A stretch of 64,000 nucleotides of DNA from NCBI GenBank assembly GCA_018136815.1, contig CM030942.1:3589648-3653647 (forward strand), written 5' to 3'. The stretch comes from Isochrysis galbana (lineage: Eukaryota > Haptophyta > Isochrysidales > Isochrysidaceae). Positions 1-12,884 of the stretch are shown here, in pieces (position 1 is the first letter of the stretch; each line of letters starts with the position of its first letter). The notes below the pieces were generated by a model, which was given only the letters and a program-made list of their open reading frames with translations, was not told the DNA's origin and searched no databases. The position numbers and the translations under genes are program-made.

Positions 1-3000
1 GATGCCGCCCTCAACACCACCTACAGTGCCGTCGCCCTCGACACCGCCAGCAATACCACCGCCAACTGCGCCGCCGCCGGCACCACCGCTGCCCTTGCCA
101 TCGACGCCGCCCTCGATGCCACCTTCAACGCCGCCTCTACCGCCACCACCGTTGACACCTCCCTCTACACCGCCCTCGACGCCGCCCTCAACTCCTCCTG
201 TTCCACCGCCGCCCTCGCCGCCGCCTTCAGCACCGCCACCCGCGTCGCCGCCGCCCTCACCACCTCCCTCTTTCCCACCCGTCACGCCGCCATTCCTGCC
301 GCCCTCGACACCGCCCACGCCGCCGCCTCCTGCACCGCCTCCACCCTCTAGCCCACCCGCGATTCCGCCGTCGGAGCCGCCGTCGACACCGCCTCTACCG
401 CCACCGCCTGCTCCACCGCCACCAAACCCAACTCCGCCAACGCCACCCCCACCGCTCGCGCCGCCCGCAACCCCTCCATCGGTGCCGCCTACGACGCCGC
501 CTTCTGCACCGCCATCTCCTCCACCGCCAACGCCACCGCCGCCCGTACCCGCCCTCCCCGCCTCCCCGCCTTCGACACCTCCGTCAGCGCCGCCAGCCTT
601 GCCGCCGTCGACACCGCCCTCGCCACCGCCGCCCCAACCGCCTCCACCCTCTAGCCCACCCGCGATTCCGCCGTCGGAGCCACCTTCAACACCGCCTTCA
701 ACACCACCGCCCGCTCCACCGCCACCCGCCCCACCGCCGCCCACGCCACCTCTACCCCTTTCGCCTCCCGTACCACCGTCGCCCAAACCGCCTCCCTTCA
801 GCCCGCCCGTCACGACGCCTTCATTGCCGCCCTCGACACCGCCCGCGCCACCTCCGCCCGTACCACCTCCACCCTCTAGCCCACCGGCGATTCCGCCTTC
901 GACACCGCCTTCGGCACCGCCTTTTTTGCCGCCGCCCGCTCCACCGCCACCCGTCCCACCGCCGCCATTGCCACCCCCACCTCTTCCGCCACCCGCAACG
1001 CCTCCATTGGTGCCACCCACCACACCGCCTTCTGCACCGCCATCTCCTCCACCGCCCACGCCACCGCCGCCCGAACCCGCGCCCCCCGTCTCTCCGCCAT
1101 CGACACCTCCGTCAGCGCCGCCAGCCCTGCCGCCGTCGACACCGCCCTCGCCACCGCCACCCCAACCGAGCCCACCCTCGATTTCGCCGTCGGTGCCACC
1201 TTCAACACCGCCTCTACCGCCACCGCCCGATCCACCGCCGCCAAACCCAACTCCGCCAACGCCACCCCCACCGCTCGCCCCGCCCGCAACGCCTCCATCG
1301 GTGCCGCCTACGACGCCGCCTTCTGCACCGCCATCTCCTCCACCGCCGACGCCACCGCCGCCAGTACCCGCCCTGCCCGTCTCTCCGCCATCGATGCCCC
1401 CGTCAACGCCGCCATCCTTGCCGCCGTCGACACCGCCCTCGCCACCACCGCCCCAACCGCCTCCACCCTCTACCCCACCCGCGATTCCGCCGTCGATGCC
1501 GCCGTCGACACCCCCCTTACCGCCACCGCCCGCTCCTCCGCCGCCAACGCCGCCGTCGCCCACGTCACCCCCGCCGCTCGCCCCGCCCGCAACGCCACCA
1601 TCGGTGCCGCCGTCGACGCCGCCTTCAGCGCCGCCAACTGCGCCACCGCCTACGCCACCGCCGCCCGACTCTCCGCCGTCGATACCTCCCTCAGCGCCGC
1701 CATCACCACCGCCACCCGCGCCGCCGCCGCCCACATCATCGCCTCCCTCCTTCCCACCAGCTACGCCACCATCCCTGCCGCCATCGATACCGCCCACACC
1801 GCCGCCGCCATCAGTACCACCGCCACTGGGTTCCCCGAGTCCGGAGCCATCCCCCCCGACGCCAAGTGACCCGCCGCCGCCGAGCTTCCCGCCCAAAGTA
1901 CCGGAGGGCACGCCGGCGCGTCCGCCGCCACCGCCTGATCGTCCGCAGGCCGAGGCGGAATCGCCGCCGCCGCTTCCGTCCCTGCCACCGTCCGCACCAC
2001 CATCGCAACCACCGACACCGCCGCCGCCCACACCGCCGCCGCCCACACCGCCACCGCCCACACCGCCACCGCCGTTCTCGCCGCCCTCGACTCCACCGTC
2101 GACTCCGCCGTTGCTGCCACCCGGTGTATCTGCTCCCTCCCCGCCTCCGTTTGCTCCGACACCCTCTGCGTCCCCCGAGCCCTCGCCGCCACCGCCACCC
2201 GAACCTCTCAGTCCCGATCCATCTCCGCCACCAGTCCCGGGACCTTCCTCACCCGACCCGTCACCCCCGCCCCCGCCCTCGCCGCTCTCGCCCGAGCCGT
2301 CGCCGCCGCCGCCACCCCTTCCGTTCTCGCCGTCGCCATCGCCGCCGCCATTCGCGCCGTCACCTACGCCCAACTCGCCCGAGCCGTCGCCACCGCCGCC
2401 GCCGCCGCCGCTCTCTCCGGAACCGTCTCCGCCACCCTCAGCCTCGCCCGGAAAGCCCCCTTCGCCGTTGCTGCCGCCATCGGAGCCGCCCGCCGCACCA
2501 CCGTCGACGCCACCGTTCACGCCTCCATCTGCATCGCCGAGCATGCCGCCATCGGAGCCGCCCTCGCCCCCGCCGCCCACACTGCCGCCTCCGATTCCAC
2601 CGCCGGATGTATCGCCGTCGATGCCGCCCTCAACACCACCTACAGTGCCGTCGCCCTCGACACCGCCAGCAATACCACCGCCAACTGCGCCGCCGCCGGC
2701 ACCACCGCTGCCCTTGCCATCGACGCCGCCCTCGATGCCACCTTCAACGCCGCCTCTACCGCCACCACCGTTGACACCTCCCTCTACACCGCCCTCGACG
2801 CCGCCCTCAACTCCTCCTGTTCCACCGCCGCCCTCGCCGCCGCCTTCAGCACCGCCACCCGCGTCGCCGCCGCCCTCACCACCTCCCTCTTTCCCACCCG
2901 TCACGCCGCCATTCCTGCCGCCCTCGACACCGCCCACGCCGCCGCCTCCTGCACCGCCTCCACCCTCTAGCCCACCCGCGATTCCGCCGTCGGAGCCGCC

Positions 3001-6000
3001 GTCGACACCGCCTCTACCGCCACCGCCTGCTCCACCGCCACCAAACCCAACTCCGCCAACGCCACCCCCACCGCTCGCGCCGCCCGCAACCCCTCCATCG
3101 GTGCCGCCTACGACGCCGCCTTCTGCACCGCCATCTCCTCCACCGCCAACGCCACCGCCGCCCGTACCCGCCCTCCCCGCCTCCCCGCCTTCGACACCTC
3201 CGTCAGCGCCGCCAGCCTTGCCGCCGTCGACACCGCCCTCGCCACCGCCGCCCCAACCGCCTCCACCCTCTAGCCCACCCGCGATTCCGCCGTCGGAGCC
3301 ACCTTCAACACCGCCTTCAACACCACCGCCCGCTCCACCGCCACCCGCCCCACCGCCGCCCACGCCACCTCTACCCCTTTCGCCTCCCGTACCACCGTCG
3401 CCCAAACCGCCTCCCTTCAGCCCGCCCGTCACGACGCCTTCATTGCCGCCCTCGACACCGCCCGCGCCACCTCCGCCCGTACCACCTCCACCCTCTAGCC
3501 CACCGGCGATTCCGCCTTCGACACCGCCTTCGGCACCGCCTTTTTTGCCGCCGCCCGCTCCACCGCCACCCGTCCCACCGCCGCCATTGCCACCCCCACC
3601 TCTTCCGCCACCCGCAACGCCTCCATTGGTGCCACCCACCACACCGCCTTCTGCACCGCCATCTCCTCCACCGCCCACGCCACCGCCGCCCGAACCCGCG
3701 CCCCCCGTCTCTCCGCCATCGACACCTCCGTCAGCGCCGCCAGCCCTGCCGCCGTCGACACCGCCCTCGCCACCGCCACCCCAACCGAGCCCACCCTCGA
3801 TTTCGCCGTCGGTGCCACCTTCAACACCGCCTCTACCGCCACCGCCCGATCCACCGCCGCCAAACCCAACTCCGCCAACGCCACCCCCACCGCTCGCCCC
3901 GCCCGCAACGCCTCCATCGGTGCCGCCTACGACGCCGCCTTCTGCACCGCCATCTCCTCCACCGCCGACGCCACCGCCGCCAGTACCCGCCCTGCCCGTC
4001 TCTCCGCCATCGATGCCCCCGTCAACGCCGCCATCCTTGCCGCCGTCGACACCGCCCTCGCCACCACCGCCCCAACCGCCTCCACCCTCTACCCCACCCG
4101 CGATTCCGCCGTCGATGCCGCCGTCGACACCCCCCTTACCGCCACCGCCCGCTCCTCCGCCGCCAACGCCGCCGTCGCCCACGTCACCCCCGCCGCTCGC
4201 CCCGCCCGCAACGCCACCATCGGTGCCGCCGTCGACGCCGCCTTCAGCGCCGCCAACTGCGCCACCGCCTACGCCACCGCCGCCCGACTCTCCGCCGTCG
4301 ATACCTCCCTCAGCGCCGCCATCACCACCGCCACCCGCGCCGCCGCCGCCCACATCATCGCCTCCCTCCTTCCCACCAGCTACGCCACCATCCCTGCCGC
4401 CATCGATACCGCCCACACCGCCGCCGCCATCAGTACCACCGCCACTGGGTTCCCCGAGTCCGGAGCCATCCCCCCCGACGCCAAGTGACCCGCCGCCGCC
4501 GAGCTTCCCGCCCAAAGTACCGGAGGGCACGCCGGCGCGTCCGCCGCCACCGCCTGATCGTCCGCAGGCCGAGGCGGAATCGCCGCCGCCGCTTCCGTCC
4601 CTGCCACCGTCCGCACCACCATCGCAACCACCGACACCGCCGCCGCCCACACCGCCGCCGCCCACACCGCCACCGCCCACACCGCCACCGCCGTTCTCGC
4701 CGCCCTCGACTCCACCGTCGACTCCGCCGTTGCTGCCACCCGGTGTATCTGCTCCCTCCCCGCCTCCGTTTGCTCCGACACCCTCTGCGTCCCCCGAGCC
4801 CTCGCCGCCACCGCCACCCGAACCTCTCAGTCCCGATCCATCTCCGCCACCAGTCCCGGGACCTTCCTCACCCGACCCGTCACCCCCGCCCCCGCCCTCG
4901 CCGCTCTCGCCCGAGCCGTCGCCGCCGCCGCCACCCCTTCCGTTCTCGCCGTCGCCATCGCCGCCGCCATTCGCGCCGTCACCTACGCCCAACTCGCCCG
5001 AGCCGTCGCCACCGCCGCCGCCGCCGCCGCTCTCTCCGGAACCGTCTCCGCCACCCTCAGCCTCGCCCGGAAAGCCCCCTTCGCCGTTGCTGCCGCCATC
5101 GGAGCCGCCCGCCGCACCACCGTCGACGCCACCGTTCACGCCTCCATCTGCATCGCCGAGCATGCCGCCATCGGAGCCGCCCTCGCCCCCGCCGCCCACA
5201 CTGCCGCCTCCGATTCCACCGCCGGATGTATCGCCGTCGATGCCGCCCTCAACACCACCTACAGTGCCGTCGCCCTCGACACCGCCAGCAATACCACCGC
5301 CAACTGCGCCGCCGCCGGCACCACCGCTGCCCTTGCCATCGACGCCGCCCTCGATGCCACCTTCAACGCCGCCTCTACCGCCACCACCGTTGACACCTCC
5401 CTCTACACCGCCCTCGACGCCGCCCTCAACTCCTCCTGTTCCACCGCCGCCCTCGCCGCCGCCTTCAGCACCGCCACCCGCGTCGCCGCCGCCCTCACCA
5501 CCTCCCTCTTTCCCACCCGTCACGCCGCCATTCCTGCCGCCCTCGACACCGCCCACGCCGCCGCCTCCTGCACCGCCTCCACCCTCTAGCCCACCCGCGA
5601 TTCCGCCGTCGGAGCCGCCGTCGACACCGCCTCTACCGCCACCGCCTGCTCCACCGCCACCAAACCCAACTCCGCCAACGCCACCCCCACCGCTCGCGCC
5701 GCCCGCAACCCCTCCATCGGTGCCGCCTACGACGCCGCCTTCTGCACCGCCATCTCCTCCACCGCCAACGCCACCGCCGCCCGTACCCGCCCTCCCCGCC
5801 TCCCCGCCTTCGACACCTCCGTCAGCGCCGCCAGCCTTGCCGCCGTCGACACCGCCCTCGCCACCGCCGCCCCAACCGCCTCCACCCTCTAGCCCACCCG
5901 CGATTCCGCCGTCGGAGCCACCTTCAACACCGCCTTCAACACCACCGCCCGCTCCACCGCCACCCGCCCCACCGCCGCCCACGCCACCTCTACCCCTTTC

Positions 6001-6543
6001 GCCTCCCGTACCACCGTCGCCCAAACCGCCTCCCTTCAGCCCGCCCGTCACGACGCCTTCATTGCCGCCCTCGACACCGCCCGCGCCACCTCCGCCCGTA
6101 CCACCTCCACCCTCTAGCCCACCGGCGATTCCGCCTTCGACACCGCCTTCGGCACCGCCTTTTTTGCCGCCGCCCGCTCCACCGCCACCCGTCCCACCGC
6201 CGCCATTGCCACCCCCACCTCTTCCGCCACCCGCAACGCCTCCATTGGTGCCACCCACCACACCGCCTTCTGCACCGCCATCTCCTCCACCGCCCACGCC
6301 ACCGCCGCCCGAACCCGCGCCCCCCGTCTCTCCGCCATCGACACCTCCGTCAGCGCCGCCAGCCCTGCCGCCGTCGACACCGCCCTCGCCACCGCCACCC
6401 CAACCGAGCCCACCCTCGATTTCGCCGTCGGTGCCACCTTCAACACCGCCTCTACCGCCACCGCCCGATCCACCGCCGCCAAACCCAAATCCGCCAACGC
6501 CACCCCCACCGCTCACCCCGCCCGCAACGCCTCCATCGGTGCC
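1..6543 (+). repeat. 2619-bp direct tandem repeat inside the proline-rich gene (2.5 copies)
   Basis: The sequence beginning GATGCCGCCCTCAACACC at 1 recurs at 2620 and 5239, a period of 2619 bp (873 codons, in frame). Copies 1 and 2 look identical wherever I compared them. Copy 3 stays identical until about 6488, acquires two point differences (near 6489 and 6514), then departs from the unit after about 6543. Each unit also contains older internal duplications, such as the block with [20 protein letters not shown]. Confidence 0.9.
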
Positions 6544-9500
6544 GCCTTCGACACCGCCTTTGACGCCGCCCGCACCACCACCGCCATCGACGTTGCCGTC
6601 ATCGCCCCCGTCGTTGCCACCTACACCTCCGTCCTCGAGGCCAACGCCGCCCTCGACGCCACCGTCGATGCCACCCTCGACGCCGCCGTTAACGCCGCCG
6701 TTGACGCCGCCCTCGTTGACGCCGCCCTCGTCGGCTCCATCGACGCCGCCTACCATGCCTCCTCCTTCTTCCCCTACACCCGCACCCACGAGTCCCGATC
6801 CATCGCCTCCGCCACCGCCGTTGCCCTTGGGCCCTCCGCCATCACCACCTTTACCCGAGAGCCCTGACCCGTCGCCACCGCCTCCCCCCCCGCCACTTAG
6901 CCCGGAACCGTCGCCCCCAACGCCAAGTGACCCACCAGTTCCGCCCAGCTTCCCGCCCAAGGTGCCCGAGGGAACACCGTCACGACCGCCCCCGCCTCCC
7001 AATAGGCCAAGGGGGAACGAGGTAGAACCGCCGCCTCTGCCGAGCACCCCACCTGGTGTGCCGCCGTCTATGCCCCCTGAGCGAGAAACGCCTGCGCCGC
7101 CTCCCTTCTCGCCTGCTCCCTCGCCTCCGCCTCCGCCTTCTCCTTACAGCCCCGAGCCATCGCCCCCGCCGCCTCCATCTCCCATGTCGCCCGAGCCGTC
7201 GCCGCCCCCGCCGCCGCTGCCACTTTCTCCAGAACCTTCACCGCCACCCCCACCATTACCATATTCGCCCGAACCAACGGCGCCACCATTGGAGCCCCCA
7301 GCGCCGGCTGCGCCGCCATCCGAGCCTTCTTTGCCGGCAGCACCACCGTCGGAACCTCCTGCCGACCCACCCTCGCTCCCACCGCCTCCACCGAGGAGCT
7401 CGCCTTCACTACCACCCTCGACCCCTCCAACACTACCACCCACACCCCAACCGCCCTCCGCTCCACCAACTCTGCCGCCATCGGCACCTCTTTTTCCGCC
7501 GCCGCCGGCCATACCTCCGCAGTCCATCCCGCCTCTCTTTCCGCCATCGTTGCCGCCATTACCACCACCACCTCCTCCTCCCGTGCCGCCGCCGCCAACG
7601 CCGCCGCCGCCCTCCGCACCGCCCACCTCATCGCCCGCTTCACCGCCCTCAACTCCACCAACACTGCCACCATCAACGCCCCCATCTCCACCGCCTCCTG
7701 CCCCGCCTCCGCCAGCCCCACCGCCGCCATCCATCCCGCCTTCGACGCCGCCATTGTTGCCGCCATCGACTCCGCCATCACCGCCACCACCCACGCCGCC
7801 GCCGCCAACGCTGCCGCCACCCTCTTCGCCACCCGCAACAACGCCGTCTCTGCCACCATACCCGCCGCCTTCTCCACCGCCGCCGGCACCGCCACCGCCG
7901 GCACCGCCGCCACCATCTGTCCCCCCTGTGGCGCCGCCATCGCTACCGCCCTCGAAGCCTCCGTTGCCGCCGACACCCACACCTCCGCCGCCCGTGGCAC
8001 CTCCGTCGGCACCGCCCTCTTTGCCACCATCGCTGCCGCCTACTCCACCTCCTCCCGCACCTCCACCACCCGCGTCACCGCCACCATCAGTGCCACCTTT
8101 AGTGCCACCGTCACTGCCGCCCTCGATCCCTCCATCACCACCACCACCTAAACCGCCACCGCCCTCTGCGCCGCCCTCTCTTCCCCCATCGCTGCCGCCG
8201 TCTCCACCTCCTCCCGCACCATCGCCACCGACGCCATCGGTCCCGCCGTCATTGCCACCATCACGCCCGCCCGCGGCCCCTCCTTCACCACCACCACCCA
8301 CCCCGCCTCCGCCGTCTTTACCGCCTAGCGCACCACCCACTCTGCCACCATCGACAACTCCTTCTCCGCCACCATCCATCCCGCCGCTCTTGCCGCCATC
8401 GTTGCCGCCATCAACACCGCCACCTCTACCACCACCGCCAACACCCCCACCACCGACACCCCCACCACCAACGCCGCCGCCGCCATCCGCACCGCCCTCC
8501 GCACCACCGACTCTGCCACCATCGACGCCTCCTTCTCCGCCGCCTCCTGCACCGCCGCCGCCGTCCCCGCCGCCGCCATCTTTCCCGCCTTTGACGCCGC
8601 CATCGTTGCCGCCATCGACTCCGCCATCACCCCCACCACCCACGCCGCCGCCACCAACGCTGCCGCCACCATCCCCGCCGCCCGCTAGACCGCCGTCTCT
8701 GCCACCATACCCGCCGCCTTCTCCACCGCCGCCGGCACCGCCACCGCCGGCACCGCCGCCACCATCTGTCCCTCCGGTAGCGCCGCCATCGCTACCGCCC
8801 TCGACCCCTCCATTGCCGCCGCCTCCCACACCTCCGCCGCCCGTGGCACCTCCGTCGGCACCGCCCTCTCTGCCACCATCGCTGCCACCGACTCCACCTC
8901 CCGCACCTCCACCACCGACGCCACCGCCGCCATCTGCTCCACCCTTAGTGCCACCATCACTGCCACCCACGACCCCTCCATCACCACCACCACCCACCCC
9001 GCCACCGCCCTCTGCGCCGCCCTCTCTCCCCCCATCGCCGCCGCCGCCGTCTCCACCTCCTCCCGCACCTCCGCCGCCGTCTTTACCGCCTAGCGCACCA
9101 CCCACTCTGCCACCATCGACGCCTCCTTCTCCGCCGCCTCCAACACCGCCGCCGCCATCCCCGCCGCCGCCATCTATCCCGCCTTTGGCGCCGCCATCGT
9201 TGCCGCCATCGACTCCGCCATCACCCCCACCACCCACGCCGCCGCCACCATCCCCGCCGCCACCCTCTTCGCCGCCCACGACGCCGCCGTCTCTGCCACC
9301 ATACCTGCCGCCATCTCCACCTCCGCCGGCACCGCCACCGCCGGCACCGACGCCACCATCTGTCCCTCCGGCAGCGCCGCCATCGCTACCGCCCTCGACC
9401 CCTCCATTGCCGCCGCCTCCCACACCTCCGCCGCCCGTGGCTCCTCCGTCGGCACCGCCCTCGCTGCCACCATCGCTGCCGCCGACTCCACCTCCCGCAC

Positions 9501-11890
9501 CTCCACCACCGACGCCACCGCCGCCATCTGCTCCACCCTTAGTGCCACCATCACTGCCACCCACGACCCCTCCATCACCACCACCACCCACCCCGCCACC
9601 GCCCTCTGCGCCGCCCTCTCTCCCCCCATCGCCGCCGCCGCCGTCTCCACCTCCTCCCGCACCTCCGCCGCCGACTTTACCGCCTAGCGCACCACCCACT
9701 CTGCCACCATCGACGCCTCCTTCTCCACCGCCTCCTGCACCACCGCCGCCGGCCCCACCGCCGCCATCCATCCCGCCTCTCTTGCCACCATCGACGCCGC
9801 CGTCAATACCGCCACCTCTACCACCACCGCCTACACCCCCACCACCAACGCCGCCGCCGCCATCCTCACCGCCCTCCGCACCACCGACTCTGCCACCATC
9901 GACGCCTCCTTCTCCGCCGCCTCCAACACCGCCGCCGCCGTCCCCGCCGCCGCCATCTATCCCGCCTTTGGCGCCGCCATCGTTGCCGCCATCGACTCCG
10001 CCATCACCCCCACCACCCACGCCGCCACCACCATCCCCGCCGCCACCCTCTTCGCCGCCCGCTACACCGCCGTCTCTGCCACCATACCCGCCGCCTTCTC
10101 CACCGCCGCCGGCACCGCCGCCGCCGACCCCGCCGCCACCATCTGTCCCTCCGGTAGCGCCGCCATCGCTACCGCCCTCGACCCCTCCATTGCCGCCGCC
10201 TCCCACACCTCCGCCGCCCGTGGCACCTCCGTCGGCACCGCCCTCTCTGCCACCATCGCTGCCGCCGACTCCACCTCCCGCACCTCCACCACCGACGCCA
10301 CCGCCGCCATCTGCTCCACCCTTAGTGCCACCATCACTGCCACCCACGACCCCTCCATCACCACCACCACCCACCCCGCCACCGCCCTCTGCGCCGCCCT
10401 CTCTCCCCCCATCGCCGCCGCCGCCGTCTCCACCTCCTCCCGCACCTCCGCCACCGACGCCACCACCGCCATCGGTCCCGCCGTCATTACCACCATCACG
10501 CCCGCCCTCGGCCCCTCCTTCACCACCACCACCCACTCCGCCGCCGCCGTCTTTACCGCCTTTCGCACCACCTAATCTTCCACCATCAGCACCTCCCTCT
10601 CCACCGCCTCCTGCACCACCGCCGCCGGCCCCACCGCCGCCATTCATCCCGCCTCTCTTGCCGCCATCGTTGCCGCCATCGCCACCGCCACCTCTACCAC
10701 CACCACCAGCACCACCAACACCAACACCCCCACCACCAACACCCCCACCACCAACACCGCCGCCGCCATCCACACCGCCCTCCGCACCACCGACTTTGCC
10801 GCCATCGGCGCCTCCTTCTTCGCCGCCTCCTGCACCACCGCCGCCAGCCCCACCGCCGCCATCCATCCCGCCTTTCGCACCACCCGATCTGCCACCATCG
10901 CCGCCGCCCTCACCGCCTCCGCCCGCACCGCCGCCTCAGCCGCCTCCGCCCGCATCGCCGCCGCCTTCAGCCCCGCCCTCACCGCCACCATTACCCCCGC
11001 CCTCTCCCCCCCCGTTGTCCCCGCCGGTCCCTCTGCCTCCCGCCCCTCCGCCACCCTCACCACCTCCACCGCTACCACCGCCACCGTTTCCACCACCACC
11101 ATCAGCACCGCCGACCGCACCGCCATCAGCACCGCCATCGGCTCCGCCACCTACAACGCCACCGCCGACGCCGCCACCCCCAATCAACCCAGCCCCTAAG
11201 CTCAATGAAAACTTCAGCCCCCCCCCGCTACCACCACCCTCAACACCTCCGTCGATCCCACCATCTACACCACCCGCTGAGCCGCCGCCGCCTCCAGTGC
11301 CGCCGCCTCCCTCACCACCGCCGCCAACGCTACCGCCGCCCGCGCCGCCGCCACCCGATAAGCCGCTTCCCGGGTCGCCTCCCACGCCACCACCCCCTAC
11401 ACCGCCACCGCCCGCGCCGCCACCACCCGTGCCTCCCCCACCTACGCTGCCTCCTCCTGCAATGCCATCGCCTTCGCCACCAACGCCAACGCCGCCCCCA
11501 CCTTCGCCTGCACCCCCACCATTCGCACCGGATCCTTCGCCGCCACCTCCGCCCTCTCCGTTGAGCCCCGACCCGTCACCACCCCCAGTGGCACCACCTG
11601 TGTTGCCTGATCCATCGCCGCCGCCACCACCATCGCCAATGTCGCCCGAACCGTCGCCGCCGCCGCCCCCCAATCCGCTGCCTCCGGGATCTCCGACACC
11701 ATCTCCGCCACCTTTTGCCCCAGAGCCATCACCGCCGCCTCCACCTCCGCCACTTTCCCCTGAGCCATCCCCCCCTCCTCCTCCTTCACCTTTTCCGCCT
11801 GAGCCACCAGCACCACCATTCCCACCACCGTTTATCCCGCCATCTCCCCCGGCCCCAAGGCCGCCCCAGGTGCCGCCTTTCCGTCGCTAA
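2..11890 (+). CDS. Giant proline-rich (extensin/pherophorin-like) protein, 5' truncated
   Basis: One open frame of 3962 codons runs from the window edge to a TAA at 11888-11890, so the N-terminus and any signal peptide lie outside. Almost every residue is Pro, Ser, Thr or Ala in [16 protein letters not shown] and [10 protein letters not shown] patterns, as in hydroxyproline-rich glycoproteins of algal walls, scales or extracellular matrix. Codon wobble varies while the peptide pattern is kept, and no stop occurs in 11.9 kb, which supports real coding. The parts in order are 2.5 copies of an 873-residue block (1 to about 6543), a transition with SPEPSPP modules (about 6760-7300), a second field of shorter repeats (about 7400-10900), a single less repetitive hinge near 11195 (APKLNENFS), and a terminal [10 protein letters not shown] field ending in PPFRR. 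A cassette containing KVPEGTP recurs near 1900, 4520 and 6960. No globular domain is visible. Extracellular structural function is inferred. Confidence 0.8.
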   Translation: MPPSTPPTVPSPSTPPAIPPPTAPPPAPPLPLPSTPPSMPPSTPPLPPPPLTPPSTPPSTPPSTPPVPPPPSPPPSAPPPASPPPSPPPSFPPVTPPFLPPSTPPTPPPPAPPPPSSPPAIPPSEPPSTPPLPPPPAPPPPNPTPPTPPPPLAPPATPPSVPPTTPPSAPPSPPPPTPPPPVPALPASPPSTPPSAPPALPPSTPPSPPPPQPPPPSSPPAIPPSEPPSTPPSTPPPAPPPPAPPPPTPPLPLSPPVPPSPKPPPFSPPVTTPSLPPSTPPAPPPPVPPPPSSPPAIPPSTPPSAPPFLPPPAPPPPVPPPPLPPPPLPPPATPPLVPPTTPPSAPPSPPPPTPPPPEPAPPVSPPSTPPSAPPALPPSTPPSPPPPQPSPPSISPSVPPSTPPLPPPPDPPPPNPTPPTPPPPLAPPATPPSVPPTTPPSAPPSPPPPTPPPPVPALPVSPPSMPPSTPPSLPPSTPPSPPPPQPPPPSTPPAIPPSMPPSTPPLPPPPAPPPPTPPSPTSPPPLAPPATPPSVPPSTPPSAPPTAPPPTPPPPDSPPSIPPSAPPSPPPPAPPPPTSSPPSFPPATPPSLPPSIPPTPPPPSVPPPLGSPSPEPSPPTPSDPPPPSFPPKVPEGTPARPPPPPDRPQAEAESPPPLPSLPPSAPPSQPPTPPPPTPPPPTPPPPTPPPPFSPPSTPPSTPPLLPPGVSAPSPPPFAPTPSASPEPSPPPPPEPLSPDPSPPPVPGPSSPDPSPPPPPSPLSPEPSPPPPPLPFSPSPSPPPFAPSPTPNSPEPSPPPPPPPLSPEPSPPPSASPGKPPSPLLPPSEPPAAPPSTPPFTPPSASPSMPPSEPPSPPPPTLPPPIPPPDVSPSMPPSTPPTVPSPSTPPAIPPPTAPPPAPPLPLPSTPPSMPPSTPPLPPPPLTPPSTPPSTPPSTPPVPPPPSPPPSAPPPASPPPSPPPSFPPVTPPFLPPSTPPTPPPPAPPPPSSPPAIPPSEPPSTPPLPPPPAPPPPNPTPPTPPPPLAPPATPPSVPPTTPPSAPPSPPPPTPPPPVPALPASPPSTPPSAPPALPPSTPPSPPPPQPPPPSSPPAIPPSEPPSTPPSTPPPAPPPPAPPPPTPPLPLSPPVPPSPKPPPFSPPVTTPSLPPSTPPAPPPPVPPPPSSPPAIPPSTPPSAPPFLPPPAPPPPVPPPPLPPPPLPPPATPPLVPPTTPPSAPPSPPPPTPPPPEPAPPVSPPSTPPSAPPALPPSTPPSPPPPQPSPPSISPSVPPSTPPLPPPPDPPPPNPTPPTPPPPLAPPATPPSVPPTTPPSAPPSPPPPTPPPPVPALPVSPPSMPPSTPPSLPPSTPPSPPPPQPPPPSTPPAIPPSMPPSTPPLPPPPAPPPPTPPSPTSPPPLAPPATPPSVPPSTPPSAPPTAPPPTPPPPDSPPSIPPSAPPSPPPPAPPPPTSSPPSFPPATPPSLPPSIPPTPPPPSVPPPLGSPSPEPSPPTPSDPPPPSFPPKVPEGTPARPPPPPDRPQAEAESPPPLPSLPPSAPPSQPPTPPPPTPPPPTPPPPTPPPPFSPPSTPPSTPPLLPPGVSAPSPPPFAPTPSASPEPSPPPPPEPLSPDPSPPPVPGPSSPDPSPPPPPSPLSPEPSPPPPPLPFSPSPSPPPFAPSPTPNSPEPSPPPPPPPLSPEPSPPPSASPGKPPSPLLPPSEPPAAPPSTPPFTPPSASPSMPPSEPPSPPPPTLPPPIPPPDVSPSMPPSTPPTVPSPSTPPAIPPPTAPPPAPPLPLPSTPPSMPPSTPPLPPPPLTPPSTPPSTPPSTPPVPPPPSPPPSAPPPASPPPSPPPSFPPVTPPFLPPSTPPTPPPPAPPPPSSPPAIPPSEPPSTPPLPPPPAPPPPNPTPPTPPPPLAPPATPPSVPPTTPPSAPPSPPPPTPPPPVPALPASPPSTPPSAPPALPPSTPPSPPPPQPPPPSSPPAIPPSEPPSTPPSTPPPAPPPPAPPPPTPPLPLSPPVPPSPKPPPFSPPVTTPSLPPSTPPAPPPPVPPPPSSPPAIPPSTPPSAPPFLPPPAPPPPVPPPPLPPPPLPPPATPPLVPPTTPPSAPPSPPPPTPPPPEPAPPVSPPSTPPSAPPALPPSTPPSPPPPQPSPPSISPSVPPSTPPLPPPPDPPPPNPNPPTPPPPLTPPATPPSVPPSTPPLTPPAPPPPSTLPSSPPSLPPTPPSSRPTPPSTPPSMPPSTPPLTPPLTPPSLTPPSSAPSTPPTMPPPSSPTPAPTSPDPSPPPPPLPLGPPPSPPLPESPDPSPPPPPPPLSPEPSPPTPSDPPVPPSFPPKVPEGTPSRPPPPPNRPRGNEVEPPPLPSTPPGVPPSMPPERETPAPPPFSPAPSPPPPPSPYSPEPSPPPPPSPMSPEPSPPPPPLPLSPEPSPPPPPLPYSPEPTAPPLEPPAPAAPPSEPSLPAAPPSEPPADPPSLPPPPPRSSPSLPPSTPPTLPPTPQPPSAPPTLPPSAPLFPPPPAIPPQSIPPLFPPSLPPLPPPPPPPVPPPPTPPPPSAPPTSSPASPPSTPPTLPPSTPPSPPPPAPPPPAPPPPSIPPSTPPLLPPSTPPSPPPPTPPPPTLPPPSSPPATTPSLPPYPPPSPPPPAPPPPAPPPPSVPPVAPPSLPPSKPPLPPTPTPPPPVAPPSAPPSLPPSLPPTPPPPAPPPPASPPPSVPPLVPPSLPPSIPPSPPPPKPPPPSAPPSLPPSLPPSPPPPAPSPPTPSVPPSLPPSRPPAAPPSPPPPTPPPPSLPPSAPPTLPPSTTPSPPPSIPPLLPPSLPPSTPPPLPPPPTPPPPTPPPPTPPPPSAPPSAPPTLPPSTPPSPPPPAPPPPSPPPPSFPPLTPPSLPPSTPPSPPPPTPPPPTLPPPSPPPARPPSLPPYPPPSPPPPAPPPPAPPPPSVPPVAPPSLPPSTPPLPPPPTPPPPVAPPSAPPSLPPSLPPTPPPAPPPPTPPPPSAPPLVPPSLPPTTPPSPPPPTPPPPSAPPSLPPSPPPPSPPPPAPPPPSLPPSAPPTLPPSTPPSPPPPTPPPPSPPPPSIPPLAPPSLPPSTPPSPPPPTPPPPSPPPPSSPPTTPPSLPPYLPPSPPPPAPPPPAPTPPSVPPAAPPSLPPSTPPLPPPPTPPPPVAPPSAPPSLPPSLPPTPPPAPPPPTPPPPSAPPLVPPSLPPTTPPSPPPPTPPPPSAPPSLPPSPPPPSPPPPAPPPPTLPPSAPPTLPPSTPPSPPPPAPPPPAPPPPSIPPLLPPSTPPSIPPPLPPPPTPPPPTPPPPSSPPSAPPTLPPSTPPSPPPPTPPPPSPPPPSIPPLAPPSLPPSTPPSPPPPTPPPPSPPPPSSPPATPPSLPPYPPPSPPPPAPPPPTPPPPSVPPVAPPSLPPSTPPLPPPPTPPPPVAPPSAPPSLPPSLPPTPPPAPPPPTPPPPSAPPLVPPSLPPTTPPSPPPPTPPPPSAPPSLPPSPPPPSPPPPAPPPPTPPPPSVPPSLPPSRPPSAPPSPPPPTPPPPSLPPFAPPNLPPSAPPSPPPPAPPPPAPPPPFIPPLLPPSLPPSPPPPLPPPPAPPTPTPPPPTPPPPTPPPPSTPPSAPPTLPPSAPPSSPPPAPPPPAPPPPSIPPFAPPDLPPSPPPSPPPPAPPPQPPPPASPPPSAPPSPPPLPPPSPPPLSPPVPLPPAPPPPSPPPPLPPPPFPPPPSAPPTAPPSAPPSAPPPTTPPPTPPPPINPAPKLNENFSPPPLPPPSTPPSIPPSTPPAEPPPPPVPPPPSPPPPTLPPPAPPPPDKPLPGSPPTPPPPTPPPPAPPPPVPPPPTLPPPAMPSPSPPTPTPPPPSPAPPPFAPDPSPPPPPSPLSPDPSPPPVAPPVLPDPSPPPPPSPMSPEPSPPPPPNPLPPGSPTPSPPPFAPEPSPPPPPPPLSPEPSPPPPPSPFPPEPPAPPFPPPFIPPSPPAPRPPQVPPFRR
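8500..10800 (+). repeat. Second higher-order repeat field in the proline-rich gene
   Basis: Three related blocks can be anchored on the same sequence at about 9068, 9662 and 10445, giving spacings of 594 and 783 bp. The longer spacing reflects an extra 189 bp. All remain in frame. Blocks share peptide runs such as [17 protein letters not shown] and [17 protein letters not shown] but differ by several substitutions, so this field is older than the 2619-bp array upstream. Confidence 0.75.
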
Positions 11891-12594
11891 GTCCGACACT
11901 TCGAGCCCTACATGTAGATAGGACGGCTCACTACAGCCTCCCGGAAGTCAATGAGATTGTGCGTCAAAGATTTGTGGATAGGGTGATCGGCTCATTTCCT
12001 CGTTTTGCATCGTAAAAAAACTCTCGTCTGACGCTTCATTTTACATCGCCCCACGCCAGCATGTGTGAGTAATAGCCGTGCACAATAGCCGTGCACGTGC
12101 GCAGCGCGTTTTGGAGCGTCACTGAAGGTTACCCGGTTTGTTGTTGTTATTAGACTATCACGTGTGTGTGGCTGCAACTTGGTATTAGTCTTCAAGTGTC
12201 TATCATTGATAGGGCGAAAAACTATTGTTCTAGTTCGAGCGATGGAGCACGCGCCAGGAGAGAGAGGGGGGCTCGTGCCTCCCCATGGGCGAACTAAGTA
12301 TAAACTTAGTTGAATAGGGAGAGGTTGTAGAAGAGATTTCAAGGGGACCCCCAAGATGCTCAAATAAAGATCTGAATTTTTGCAAGTGTTCATGATTCAT
12401 GATGTATCAAGAAATGAACAATGGCACCATATCCTCACTCTCACATGGTTAGCAGACGCCCCCCCCCCCCACTCCCCCCCCCCCCCCCCTGCGGAAGCGC
12501 AAAGCGCGCAGCGCACAGCATCAAACGCAACCACACTACAACCACAACCCCACTACAAGGTGTGCACAAACAATCAAGAGGAGTGAGGAGTAGC
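11891..12594. other. Intergenic DNA with a dispersed ORF1 leader copy
   Basis: No gene is seen after the proline-rich stop. A 43-bp block at 12213-12255 matches, in the other orientation, the leaders at 19300-19335 and 29805-29839: a near-palindrome AAAAACTATTGTTCTAGTT followed by AGCG and ATGGAGC. Here the frame after that ATG closes after about two dozen codons. A perfect palindrome of AACTAAGT arms lies at 12292-12311. A segment around 12260-12330 resembles 59715-59785 in reverse. A C-run with few interruptions occupies about 12460-12490. Confidence 0.6.
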
Positions 12595-12725
12595 AAAAAA
12601 AAATCTTCTTAAAAATCCCCGCTAGGCGTGCGGCTTGCGGCAGTGTGCTTATGTACCTCCCTACTACCCAACCTTAACCCCTAACAACCCCCTCCCCCTT
12701 CCCCAGTTCCCTCTTCAACGGAGAA
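12595..12725 (+). mobile_element. Foldback/MITE-like element, single arm
   Basis: The sequence starts with an A-run and TCTTCTTAAAAATCCCCGC and continues through CCTCCCTACTACCCA and CCTTAACCCCTAACAACCCC. It is the same as the left arm of the complete foldback element at 14495-14710. The reverse complement of this copy, including the GAGGGAACTGGGGAAGGGG end, recurs at about 36226-36355. No coding capacity. Confidence 0.7.
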
Positions 12726-12884
12726 GCTGGTTCCAGGGAGGCCGCGCGTGAGCAAGGGCGTACAAACGATGATGTTGATTGAGCAAGAAACACATATATG
12801 TCTTCGACGCTTTGATGGCTTCATGAATGCTGGCGTAGTCGACATGAGTATCTTGCCGCCGGTTACGGCGTCTGAATCGAGTTG

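Noticed and set aside
1866-2774. 302-residue Arg/His-rich plus-strand frame repeated at 4485
   Set aside because: It is a shifted frame of the proline-rich gene and recurs only because the DNA unit repeats.
7144-10866. 1240-residue Gly-rich open frame on the minus strand
   Set aside because: It is the complement of CCN proline codons, which cannot easily form stops. The plus-strand frame is longer and patterned, so this is a shadow.
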